Assembly: GCA_026120185.1 (NCBI GenBank)
Contig: JANUWF010001815.1
Coordinates: forward strand, 186,001 to 250,000
Length of the DNA stretch: 64,000 nt
Source of the DNA: Voacanga thouarsii
Lineage: Eukaryota; Streptophyta; Magnoliopsida; Gentianales; Apocynaceae
Reading direction: 5' to 3'
Shown here: in pieces, positions 47,301 to 58,441 of the stretch
Layout of the letters: every line of letters starts with the position of its first letter
Position numbering within the stretch: position 1 is the first letter of the stretch
The notes under the pieces: generated by a model
Told to the model about the DNA's origin: nothing
Seen by the model: only the letters and a program-made list of their open reading frames with translations
Database searches by the model: none
Position numbers and translations under genes: made by a program

Positions 47301-47868
47301 CTGGTCGGAAGATGGTCATGTGGGCAAAACCGGAGAGGTCTGTGTCCAAGAAATGTTAGATAAAGTGAAACTGATTCGGGAAAGGTTAAAGGCGGCTCAG
47401 AGCCGGTAGAAGAGCTATGCGGACAGCCGGCGAAAAGAATTGCAATTTCAAGTTGGGGACCGCGTATTTCTGAAACTAACACCAAATAGGGGAATTTTGA
47501 AGCATCCAAAGGGCGGAAAGTTGAATCCAAGATATTTGGGGCCGTTTCTGATTAAGGAAAGAATTGGACCGGTAGCTTACCGATTGGACCTGCCGGATGG
47601 GTTGACGGGTATCCATGATGTGTTTCATGTGTCGCAATTGAAGAAGTATAATGCGGATCCCGACCATGTATTGAATGATAAACTGTTAGTGTTGCAGCCA
47701 GACTTAAGCTACGTGGAGAAGCCTGTGCGGATATTGGACCGTAGTGTCAAAACTCTCTGGAATAAACAGATACCGATGGTTAAGATCCAGTGGGAGCACC
47801 ATGGCACGCAGGATGCCACATAGGAGTCAGAAGAATGGGTTAAGCGGAAGTATCCCGAGCTGAAATAG
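44392..47868 (+). pseudogene. pol: Pol of element J: protease to chromodomain-like tail (broken)
   Basis: The longest open piece (44434-45330) holds the protease and the first half of RT. The protease site reads DLYSTHSY, lacking both the T/S and G of the D-T/S-G triad. RT resumes at 45444 with MPFGVTNAP and FIDDILIY; RNase H at 45888 with [10 protein letters not shown] and DHKSLKY. Integrase keeps VSDGDPRF and SERVIQILED, but its zinc finger reads CLTY in place of C-x2-C. The tail (47440-47868) has the GPF-like and chromodomain-like modules ending KRKYPEL. Stops include 45328, 45807, 45882, 46464, 46587, 46662, 46803, 46953, 47407 and 47821; a frameshift lies near 45402. Confidence 0.92.
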
Positions 47869-47901
47869 AGGTATGCTTGAATTTCGAGACGAAATTCTTC
47901 T

Positions 47902-47913
47902 AAGGAGGGAGGA
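47902..47913 (+). other. Polypurine tract of element J
   Basis: AAGGAGGGAGGA ends directly at the 3' LTR start (47914). Confidence 0.88.
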
Positions 47914-50900
47914 TGTGAAACCCCAGTCAAAACCAACCTTAGAGTAAGGGGGTTGGGATGCATAATATACTTTATTGCATGATTAAATATATTTTTATTT
48001 AATTTTATGTGCCTTGGATTTAAGTTTTAATGTCTTGGAGGCTTGTTGGTGAATATTGAGTGAGAAAGGCAAAATAGTAATTTTTGCCTGAGGTGAAAAT
48101 TGGGAGATAGCTTGAGGATTGAATAGGAAATAAGTTGCTAGTGAAAATAACAACAAGAGTTGTTGTGGTGTAGTGGTTAGAGCTTTGGAAATTAATTCTT
48201 GAGGTCTTTGGTTCAAATTCTATCATAGGAGTTTTAGCTTGGTTAAATTTTATTTTTGCTTGGAAAGTAATAATTTCGGCCTTAAGTTCTTAGAGTAGGG
48301 GAGTGATGATATCCTAAGAAAGACATATTAGGAGTATCTTCATTCTACTCCCTTGCCCTACTCGAATTTCCTAAGAGGAATTCATTTTTCCTTGATCTTT
48401 GATTTTTCCTTGGTTCTCAAATCATTAGTGTGATCAAGTTGTTCTAGTCATTTTCTTTCATGAAATTTTAGTAAAGTGTTGTGGTCTTGTAGGATCAAAA
48501 TGTCTTAGTAAAAGACTTCTTATGGCCTGAAAATGTGGAAGAGTTGTGGGAGATTCGAAGAGGAAAAATTCCTTTAGTGAGCTTGCTGAAAATTCACTCT
48601 AGCTAGTTCATCTTCCTTCTTGGAATGAACTGAAATTTTCCAGCTTATTGTACCTTTAAGGTATTGAGTTTCTTGGCTAGCATTCCCTCCAAAATGTTGC
48701 CAGAAAAATGGTCTTTTGCATCAGCTTGCAACCTGAATTCTTTAGCCATTTTCAGACTGCTCAAAGCTGGAGTAAAACCAGGAAAATTTCCTGTACAAAT
48801 CGTAACTTTGAGAGTCCAAAACCAAGCTGTTTTCTTCCAGATTTTGTTGAGCACGTTAGCCATGTTTTTCCTCCATGAAGAAGGCTGGAAACCAACCTTG
48901 AACACCCCTGAAATTCCCCTTCAAAATCTCTGCAAGATGGCTGGAAAATGGCAGCCGAAAAAGCTGTCCAGAAATTCCAGCCTAGCGAAATTCTGTGCAG
49001 TCCAATTGTCCAGCTTTGTTTCCTAATCTTCCTCCAGCTGAAACACCATCATTGTTCTGCATAAACCTTCCTTAAACCTTCAGTAACAGAGCTCCATTAT
49101 TCCCATTAAGCTTCTGCACGAAATTCAAACATGGCTGGCCGAAAATCTCTCCAACAAATCCCTGCAATTATGCTTGATGGATTTCCAAAATTCCAGCCAC
49201 CATAGTGTAGCAACTTTCCATAATGTATCCCTCAAATAACCAGACTTCTTGTTCACCATTATTCTCCCTATTTTCAGCCACCATAAACTTCCTTAAACCA
49301 GAATTATTTCCACTAAAATTCTCCTCAAAGCAGTCGGCCATGGCAGACTTCCAAAGCTCTCCAACAATCAAGATATTGTAGGATATTTAGTTTCCAAATT
49401 TACTTCCTAAAAATATTCTTCAAGGATTGTAACAACTAGCCTTTCCTTTTCCCTTCCAAATCAGAGAACCAACCTCCTAAACCCTACAGAAAATTCAGCA
49501 GCCCTAATTCTCTCAGAATTTCAGCAGTTGCACAACACAATCTCTCAAATTCCTTCAACCTTCAAGAACACAAACACTACACCAAGAACGCCTACTTCTT
49601 CCTTTCACCTAATACCCCTCCAAACCACTTCAAACCTTCTCTAAAATCTCCAAATTTGACCTACTCACTGCCGTGAGTCCATCAACACCATTCTTAACAT
49701 CAAACTCTACAAATCAACTCGCTACTTCGAATCAAAACCAGAAAATTCTTTTAAGGTTCAAGAACACCTTCAAGGTAGGATTGTTCTAACAACTTCATCT
49801 TCTCCAATTTTGATCTCAAGTGAGAATATATGTGAATAAACATGCTAATGGTCTCTCTCTCTCTCTCTCTCTTTGCCGGATGGCTTCATTTTCCATGGTC
49901 ATGCTATCTCCATTTTCCTTGGACAAATTTAGGCATCTTGGAGTTGAGATCCGTTCTAAACTCCTTCAAAGCATTCATCAACCCAGCAAGTGCCTTCAAT
50001 CTTTCTTTTAAATCCTAGATTCATGTCTCTAGGATGTTGTTGTTAGAAGGTGGATTATGGTAGGGTTTGAGTATGTATTGTTGAGATTGAAGCATGAATA
50101 TATGTATGATTGTGAAGGAGATGGGATTTATACATGGAAGGATTATCTTGGTTGATAGTATGATGATTTGAGGTTTGATGCATGTCATAGGAGGTATTTG
50201 TGATGAAGTATGCTAGAAATTATGCCACCTTTGATGAATAGGATTTATATGCATATTGGATTTTTGAAGCCATGATCATATTTATGCTAGTAGGGGTTAA
50301 ATCATGTCTTGATAAATTGAGATCTATGATTGTATGCATGATTTGGATGATTTGATGAGTTGAAGGATTGTATATGTTCATGATTGTGAATAACCATGGA
50401 AATATGATCATGATCTAGTCGTCCTTAAGCAAATTTTTATTTCATGAATAAAATATTTAATAATATAATTTTGCTAGTGATTTCGAAAAAACCCTAGGAA
50501 AGGTGGATTCGGAATATTATATTTATATAAAGGATAATTTAGTCAAATAAATAATAGTTTTAATAGAAAAATAAAATATATAGATATTTTATAAAATAAT
50601 GAAATCAACTAAAGCCAAATATGGAAATAATCATAATTAGTAAAATACTTATTATTATAAATTTAATTATTATCTTTTAATCAAAGCCCATTAAAACTTA
50701 TTTATTATTTTTCAAGCAAGACTCATTAAAATTCATTTTCAACTAACTTTGGTTATCAGTTATTTTCTAACAACTAAACTATTAATAACTCATTATTTTC
50801 CTTAATAACCACTTAGGACTCATGATCAAATAAACTCTAAATTTTTCTTTGCAAGATTTAAACTTTCAGCATCTTGGAATTTATTTCCCAAACCATTAGT

Positions 50901-52209
50901 TATTTTAAATATCAGATTAGGCTCAACCTATAAACCTATTTATTTATTGTTTGGCCTTAAAGCTTGGGACACTAGGATCATGGTAGTAGCATGTTGGGTT
51001 GATTTAAAATTGAGGAAGTGGATTGTGGCTTGAAATTGATTGTGATTTGTATTTGCCATGTGGGGTTAGGTCAGCTATTGGGGACCTCTTTATTGTGAGC
51101 AAGAATCAGGTAAGCTCCTGCATAAAAACCTGATTGTTGAAAAATGTTTAATTATGGCAAGCCAAATGTAGAGTGCATGGATACTCATTTTTGTAAAGGC
51201 AATTGAGGGTTGTCTCCTGTTTTATTTCCGTCAAATGAGTTATTTGAAATTTAATAAGCAGATTTACTCAAACTTAGAACTCTTTCTGAAACTGTTTTTG
51301 ACAAAGATTTTGGAAACCCTTAATTGCCATGTTCAAGTGGAACTGTGTTTGTTCATTTTTCCCAAGTGGGATACGTTACGTTGAGTACTCATTAAGGGTG
51401 GACTACTAGGGCTAGTCTTTGAGGGGTTAGGGTAAGTCTCTCAGTAGGTGGCCACCTCTGAGGGGTGAGTCCTTCCCGGATAAGACGTCAGTCCAGTGGG
51501 TCGTGCCGGTCCGAGCTAGCAGTGTTCTTTTCAGTCAAATGGCTGTGTTTTGCCGGAATGGACACCCAGTTGTTGTTTGGGTATAAAGAAGAAGGAGTAT
51601 CTTACCCAATAGGCCGATTACCTACTTTTGTCAGTCTGCACAAAGTGTGGCATGCTGACCATTTGGTTATGGGGCCCAACGTGTGGTAACCCGGACTCCT
51701 TTCTTTTGAGTGGTTGATTTTCTAAATTACGTATGATTGGAAAAGCTAAAACACCACTCTTGCTTTTGACGGATGTTTATTGCTTGCTAGTGATCTCTTG
51801 TAAGGAATTTTATACTTTGCATTCACGAACTGTTTTCACCCGACACTTAAACACACACGGACTTACTGATATTCTGTCTCACCACCATTTTTACCATGAT
51901 TTCAGGTCGGTCCTGCTGTGGGGGTGAGTAGCTTGATATTGCCTGCTTTGGAAGATTTTCTGATAATTTATTTTGTGTAATGTTTCGGGGAAGATGAGGG
52001 TGGATGAATGTTATTATGGATTTGTTTTGGGTAATCTTGAATTTATTCGTGGATTTATTGAATTTGTTTTTGGGATGTAATAAATTTTAAGTTCAAGTAT
52101 TATTTTTATTCCGCAATTTTTATTTGTGTGACCTAGTTATAAAGTCATCTTGTCCTTTGGACGGGGTGACATCCCCGGCCCTGGCGGGCTTAGGTAGTGG
52201 GGTGTTACA
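47914..52209 (+). repeat. 3' LTR of element J (4,296 bp)
   Basis: Termini TGTGAAACCCC and GGTGTTACA, followed by ATTAA. It contains the tRNA-like segment (48159-48229) and a CT run shortened to about 23 bp with loss of the adjacent GGCCGAA segment (49852-49874). Confidence 0.96.
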
Positions 52210-52451
52210 ATTAAGCATTTGAACCTATTAAGAATAAATAAATATACCGATGATGTAGGTGAATCAAGTCGAGGGAACTCCTTTTAGGACTATACGAGTG
52301 CAACTTTGACCTAATATACGAGGTGAGTCCCTTGATTTTAAAACTACCATTAGCTATGTGTTTTTCCTGACAAAGTTTAATGTTTCTCTGATATAAACTA
52401 TGTCTTCTTGATATGATTGAAGCCTATGAATCCAGTCTAATTGATATTTAT

Positions 52452-52549
52452 GAAATGTTTCAATGAGCTTTCTGTATGCTTAAAAGCTTCCGAGATGAAC
52501 GAAATGTTTCAATGAGCTTTCTTTATGCTTAAAGGCTTCTGAGATGAAA
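52452..52549 (+). repeat. 49-bp tandem duplication in the second-family LTR
   Basis: GAAATGTTTCAATGAGCTTT... starts at 52452 and again at 52501 with a few substitutions. Confidence 0.85.
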
Positions 52550-53704
52550 TTCATATGATTTTGATAGTTCTTAAAAATGCCCACTCGGGTGAAGTAAAAA
52601 TTTTAGAAAATGATATTCGGCCCCAAGAATAAGTTGTTTTGAATTCCCTTCGGGGAGAGCAGACTCCTTTCAAAGGAGTATATTGAATATGTGAATCAAT
52701 GAAGACGTTGAGTACTCAGCGAGGGCTCTGATCCTTGTACAAGCTCATGTTAGAGGTAGACGACCCCAAGTAACCTGATCAGTTCTGGGGATTGTCTTAC
52801 TCCAAACAGGACGACAGGACATTGAGATGAGTCGTTCCTGACTAGCCGTTGTGAGCCCGACAATTGCCTAGTGATTATGATGGTGGGTTGTTCACATGAT
52901 ACCAAGCGGGAACACTCGGTGTGTTCAATCCCTTGCCACCTCAATCGTGATTGACATCAGGATTGGGACCCCTAGCTTATGGTGGAAAGTAAAAGATCCC
53001 TAAGTGCAAGGTGAGGTACATTTGTACGCTGCTCACCCTTCTGGCATATCATGGGTGACGTGCTGTAAGGCGCAGTCCCTGGCACAAGAGACCATGTAGC
53101 CGAAGGCGAAGTTCCTTGAACTTTTCACACAGGTCGCACTTCTAGATGGGGAAGAACCCGCATTTAATAAATTAGGGGCCATGTGTTTGGAAGCCATTGT
53201 TTTTCGAATGTACATGACAGATTAAACTAAAATTTATCAATTATTGCTGTTTCCTTGATTATAAAATTTATTTCCGTAAAGAAATTGAAAAACGTCTCTC
53301 TCTTCCAAGCAAAACACTAGCACACACGGGACTCACTGAGTATACCACTCACACGTATGTTTGTCTTTTCTATTTTTAGGGATTGGAGCTGAAGGCTAAC
53401 GACGGTACTACCCGGACTTCTTCTCTAGCACTTGATAGCAAATCTTTTGGAATGATCACTGTGCATAGACTATGAGATGTTTTAGCTTATGTATTTTGGG
53501 AACTATGGCAATGTACCTATTGTGGCTCTTATGTTTGCATAAGTAAAGAGCATGTTTCACATGTTTTCTTAAGTTTCGACTTTACTCTCTTACTTTAAGT
53601 TTATATCGTTATAAAGACCCATAGTCTGAGAATTCAGAAGGGGTGACGTCCCGCCTGAGCCCAGCCCACTACGACAAGGTAAAAATGTGGGGTGTTACAC
53701 CCCC

Positions 53705-53961
53705 TCCCCCTCCCTCCCCCTATTGTAGGGAAAAATGTTTGATTAATCCACGCAAAGAGAATACCCAAGTGATGAGTTTACACTATCTATGCACAAGGTA
53801 TATTGTGATAAGAGATGCATAGAAAATTTCTGTATTCATTTCCTTTTACAAAGCAATGTAGCTAGCATCTCTGTGCGTTCGGCTGATGTTGCGTCAGGCA
53901 CCGTTGTAAGTGTGTGTGTTTTTTTTATAAAATTTTATTTTTAGAGTATTTTTTAGTAATA
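53705..53961. other. Flank between the second-family LTR and the CACTA end
   Basis: Begins with a C/T-rich run, then ordinary AT-rich sequence. No gene is seen. Confidence 0.5.
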
Positions 53962-55994
53962 CACTACAAGAAAGCTGTGAATCTATCACGGATTTTTGCC
54001 ATGAAAAATTTTCCATGGAAATCAGCGATGGATTTGCCATGAAAATGCAAAAGACAAAGAAAATTGTGAGGGACAGACTACCATAGCAAATATGTGGCTA
54101 TTTGTCACAAAATTACGATGGAAACAGTAGCAACTAGCAATTAAAAAATATTGCGTCGCAAATCGGTAGCAAAAAAAAAATGCCAAAAAATTGTGCCAAA
54201 AAATTAGCCACGGAATTGCGATGAAAATTTCCGTGGCAAAATTATAGCATTTTCCAATAGTTGTATTCCGTCTCAAATCTGTGACAATCTGTCACGGATT
54301 TACCATGAAATAATTTTTTAATAAAATTAAATATTTCCGTAGCAAATTCCTAGCAAACTGCTAGGGATTTGCCACGGACAATTTACCACAGCTTGTAGTT
54401 TGTGGCCAATCCCAAGCAAATGGCTACAGCTTTGCCACAAATTTATTTTTTTTCTTCCTCTTTGTTCTAATTCTTTTATTATATTAATTTATATTAATTG
54501 TAATTCAACACCCTTTGAAGTGCAAAGATCAAAATTTTTATAAATTTTTTGATTTGTTTATCTATAATTTATTTAGTCTTAAAATGAAATTTGGGATTTA
54601 GCAATTGAATGTGTTTTAGATTTTTATTTACTGATTCCCTTGCAAATTTCTGGCAATTTGCCATGGAATTGGTCAATTGCATTGATTTCGTGGCAATCTG
54701 TCACGAATTTGTCATGGAAGAATAAATTTCTCAATTATTATATGGCTAATCTGTGGCAGTCTGTGAGAGATCTGCCATAGATTTGTTTTTTTACATTTTT
54801 TTGGTCAAATTCTTTTATGATATTAATTCATATTAATTCTAATTCAATAAGTATTGAGAACAAATATGAATTTTTGTATTCCTTTATCTCCTTTTTGAAA
54901 CACCACCTTATTATTTGTAGATTTCAATAATATTCATATGTTACTTGTATTCATAAAGTAAATTATACATGTAACAACAAGTAGTAAAATAGGCATGTCA
55001 CTTATTTTGAAATATTTATATGAGCCCTTTGAGTTTAGTTTAATGTATAATGATTGAGAATATATCAAAAAAAGTGTTAGGCAAAATAGAGATAAAAAAA
55101 AATGTTGAATTTATTTTTATTTATTGGTTCCCCTGCAAAATCGTGGCAATTTGCCACCAAATTGCCACGGAAATGGTCAATTGAGTTTATTCAGTGGCAA
55201 ATTCATAGCAATCTGTCATGGATTTACCATGGAAGAATAAATTTCTCAATTATTCCATGGCTAATCCGTGGCCATATCCACTACCGACGTCATTTTTATT
55301 CTAATTTTTATTATTTTTATTTTTATTTCATACATTTTGATTAAAATGGTCAAATATTTTTATAAATATTTTACTTTTTATCTCTAACTTATTTATTCTT
55401 GAAAAAGAATTTATACGAATTTAAAATAAAATGTAATATTTTTTTATGTCGAAATATATGTGTATTAAAATAAAAAATTTTAAAGATATGATAATATTTT
55501 TTTTTTTTACAACAAAAGCTATTGAAAATATTAGTGCAATTAACTATAAAACTATTTAGAATATACAAATTATATATTAGGTAAAATAGTGATAAAAAGA
55601 ATAAGAAAATTTTATTATGTGTTCCGTGACAATCTGCTATGAATTTGCCACGGAATACCATTTTAATTTCATTAATTATTTTTCGAGGTAAATCCATGAC
55701 AAATTACTATAGATTTGCCATAGTTTGTTACAGATTGTGTTATTTCGTGGCAAATCCCAAGCGAATTGCGAGAGATTTGCCACATATTTATTTTTTTCTT
55801 TTTTATTTTAAATTTTAAATTTTTATTTTTATTCCAAACATTTTGATTAAAATGATCAAATGTTTTATAAACATTTTTCTTTTTTTATCTCTAACTTATT
55901 TATTTTTGAAAAAGAATTTATACAAATTTAAAATAGAATGTAATATCTTTGTATGTCGAAATATATGTGTGTATTAAAATAAAAAATTTTAAAG

Positions 55995-56047
<53 letters not shown>

Positions 56048-56150
56048 CAAAAGCCATTGGAAATATCAATGCAATTAACTATATTACCATTTAAAATATA
56101 CAAATTATATGTTAGGTAAAATACTGAGAAAAAGAATAAGAAATTTTTAT
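53962..56150 (+). mobile_element. CACTA (En/Spm-type) transposon end with subterminal and tandem repeats
   Basis: CACTACAAGAAAG at 53962 is the hallmark terminal sequence of plant CACTA elements. For about 1.8 kb it is followed by dense short repeats in both orientations, such as TTTGCCACGGA, GTCACGGATTTACCATGGA and CGTGGCAAATCC, as expected for subterminal transposase-binding repeats. Two larger tandem duplications are visible: about 54631-54790 against 55120-55270, and about 55325-55615 against 55840-56145. No transposase ORF and no closing ...CTTGTAGTG end were found, so this is a non-autonomous or truncated element. Confidence 0.7.
55997..56045 (+). repeat. (TA)n microsatellite
   Basis: Pure TA run within the second copy of the ~300-bp tandem duplication. 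The first copy has a T run at this place (about 55495-55508). Confidence 0.95.
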
Positions 56151-56643
56151 TTACTGAATTTTAATACAAGAGCATTATGGAGCTAGGAAGGAATACACAA
56201 AGCCCAAATATCTCTTACTTACTGAATTTACTAATATAGCAATATGGAGTTAGGAAGGAATCCAACAAAGCCCCATTGTACAATATTAATTGAAACACTC
56301 AAATTGGGATAGCCCCGGAGCTAGTGGAGTGAACATTGATGTTGTTTTTCAATACAAGAGCATTCATATTCTAAAGTTAGAATTAAAGACTCGATTACTT
56401 AAACAAGTTTTATTTAAGATTTTTTTAATAAGGAAAAAGAGAAATTTCTTGTTATCAAAATCTTATAAATGATTATATATTATGGAAGACACCAAGTCAA
56501 TTATTTTTATATAGGTGTATTTTTATATTTAACCTATCCCCATTTACGATAGGTGAATTTTTATTTTTATATAGGTGTGTTTTTATATTTAATCTAATGT
56601 GATGTAGTTAGTAGATGTAAATTATACGATTAATTTTATAAAA

Positions 56644-56698
<55 letters not shown>

Positions 56699-57543
56699 AC
56701 AGTGCCCCAATTCTTCATTCCTTTTTTTTTTTCCTAAGTGGTTGTCGGCAATTTCCTCTTGCACTTTTCCTTGACCGAAAACAAGACCACTTGATTTCCT
56801 TTGAATTTTCCACTTTGTTCATCAAGAAAACACCATTCATAGTAGAGAAATTTTATGGCTCCTTCAAAGACAGTAGTTGATAGAAAAATAAAAAAAGAAA
56901 AAAAATAAGGAACTTATATATAATTCTATTATGTATAGTTTTAATCATTAATATATAGTTTATTTAGAAGAAAAAAATTATTTATAATTTTATTTATATC
57001 AAATATATAAAAGTACAGATTTACTAAAATTAACATTTTTTTTTGTTATTCTTAAATTTATAGAAAATGAAAATAAATGAAATAAGGTTGCATCTTGCAA
57101 CTATAATATTTATCTTTTTAGAAGTCCTATCTACTATTCAAATTATTATTTTTTTTTTTCACAATCCTGTTTTCGAATTTCAATTGAAAAACAACTCCCG
57201 CAAGTTCGCTAGTCCAATAGTTGAAAATGAAGAAAAGGTTATTAAAAAGGGAATCCTATGCTAGAGTCCTACAATCATTCCAATGTTTGAACAACCATTT
57301 TTATTTTCTTTTTGGACTAAAATACACTCCAAACCAATAGAAAATATTCATGACAAAAATCCAACAGCAAAAGAAAAAAAAAATCAAAATGATTCCTTTT
57401 TATCCTCTCTTCAATAATTTCATCTCCATCGTCGTCACATGCAATCCAAACAAAATCAATACTTCAACTCCCTTAATTATACATAGATGCCACACGAAGC
57501 TGCTGCAAATAGATTATCAGCCATACTCTGCTGCAGAGGGCAA
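56151..57543. other. AT-rich unassigned sequence with (TA)n run
   Basis: It contains a short imperfect tandem duplication (about 56155-56280, AATATGGAGTTAGGAAGGAAT-like) and a (TA)n run (56646-56692). A possible 17-codon stub (MAPSKTVVDRK...) starts at 56854 but ends quickly and is not called as a gene. No other coding signal is supported. Confidence 0.45.
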
Positions 57544-57672
57544 TCAGCCACCACTACCATCGCCTCCGCCGCCATGAGAACTTCCACAAGCACTGCCACC
57601 CATATCAGATGCATGAGCAGCCGCGACAATCATGGCAGCTGAGCTCGCATCGTTGCTAGCAGCATCCAAAAC
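57544..57672 (-). pseudogene. C-terminal fragment of a glycine-rich protein gene
   Basis: The minus frame of 42 codons reads VLDAASNDASSAAMIVAAAH, then ASDMGG and a Gly/Ser-rich end (GGGGDGSGG) before a stop at 57544-57546. The Ala-rich helix followed by a Gly/Ser tail and the GC-rich codons stand out from the surrounding AT-rich DNA and look like the end of a real gene. An in-frame stop precedes it, and a copia LTR begins 18 bp beyond. The 5' part of the gene is not in the window. I do not recognise the protein. Confidence 0.4.
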
Positions 57673-57689
57673 TCACTCATGAAGGCTCT

Positions 57690-58335
57690 TGTTGGGCCAA
57701 ATATGTCCAGCCCATTTGGTGGACAAAAACAAAACAAAAACAAAGGCCCATAAACTAAATAAAACCTAACAAAATCAAAAGCAGAGAACAGACGGCAATT
57801 TGAAGGGCAATTTCGTTGAGAGAGACGGCAAGGCAGGAAGAAAGATGCAGGACTTTCTTCAAGTATTGATCCTCAAATTGGATGGTCATTTAGAGTCCGA
57901 TTGAGATGAAATTTGGTTCTACGTGATCCTCTCAACAAGATATATGAATCTAACGGTTTAGATTTTGATTTTGGTAACATCCTTCCAAACTCAATTCTTG
58001 TTTAGTTGTAGCTTTGGAAGAAGATATTGATATATTATTGGTGTGCCTCTAGTGTTATCTATTGAAGACTTTGTATTGCCCATTATTGTTGATAGTGGAA
58101 GTTTTACTCGACTAGGTCCTGTGATTTTTCCCATCTTGGGTTTTTCACGTTAAAAATCGTGGTATGTCGTATTCTTTACTTTAGTGCTTTCTTTTACCTA
58201 CTGGTGTTATTTAATTGGTATCTTTGGTTTATTCCTATTTTTTTATTGGCACTTAAAAAATAGTTTTGATCTTAGATATAATTGTGACTTGGGTGAAGCC
58301 TGATATTTTGCTCTCTTTCGGTTTATTTCCCAACA
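57690..58335 (+). repeat. 5' LTR of a copia element (646 bp)
   Basis: It begins TGTTGGGCC and ends TTTCCCAACA, with a 7-bp inverted terminus (TGTTGGG/CCCAACA) typical of Ty1/copia LTRs. A primer binding site follows three bases later. The downstream element is cut off at 58441. Confidence 0.85.
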
Positions 58336-58338
58336 AAG

Positions 58339-58351
58339 TGGTATCAGAGCC
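58339..58351 (+). other. Primer binding site, tRNA-iMet (copia)
   Basis: TGGTATCAGAGCC after the LTR end, the standard primer of plant copia elements. Confidence 0.9.
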
Positions 58352-58387
58352 CTGGTTGATCAGTTGGCTAATTTGTGCTAATTAAAA

Positions 58388-58441
58388 GTGGATGATTCAG
58401 ATAGTGCGTGCATGATAAAATTGAATACATCAAACTATTTA
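58388..58441 (+). pseudogene. gag: Start of copia gag, truncated
   Basis: The frame reads DDSDSACMIKLNTSNYLD, the usual start of plant copia gag (KLNTSNY). The expected initiator upstream reads GTG, or the ATG at 58412 may be used. It ends abruptly where Tekay-type LTR sequence begins. Confidence 0.7.

Larger units (their letters stand above)
38109..52209 (+). mobile_element. Element J: structurally complete Tekay/Del-type chromovirus (14.1 kb)
   Basis: Both LTRs (38109-42431; 47914-52209), PBS, leader, gag-pol, PPT and a perfect ATTAA target duplication (38104-38108 and 52210-52214) are present. Nearly two thirds of the element is LTR. The first ~330 bp of the two LTRs differ by about ten substitutions by eye, eight of them transitions, so the insertion is moderately young. 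Gag-pol has more than a dozen stops and at least one frameshift, so it cannot move by itself. It sits within the solo LTR 36079-53699. Confidence 0.97.
36079..53699 (+). mobile_element. Solo LTR of a second long-LTR family, split by element J
   Basis: The left part 36079-38108 starts TGTAATAACC; the right part 52215-53699 ends GGGGTGTTACA. Removing element J with one copy of its ATTAA duplication gives about 3.5 kb. CCCCC stands on both sides (36074-36078 and 53700-53704), consistent with a target duplication but in C-rich flanks. The left part has a strong TATA box and a purine-rich segment. The right part has the GAGTACTCAGCGAGGGCT and CACACACGGGACTCACTGAG motifs shared with the Tekay-type LTR. 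It is related to, but distinct from, the main family. Confidence 0.75.

Noticed and set aside
56854..56907. Possible exon 1 stub MAPSKTVVDRK
   Set aside because: Only 17 codons before a stop, with no splice or homology support.
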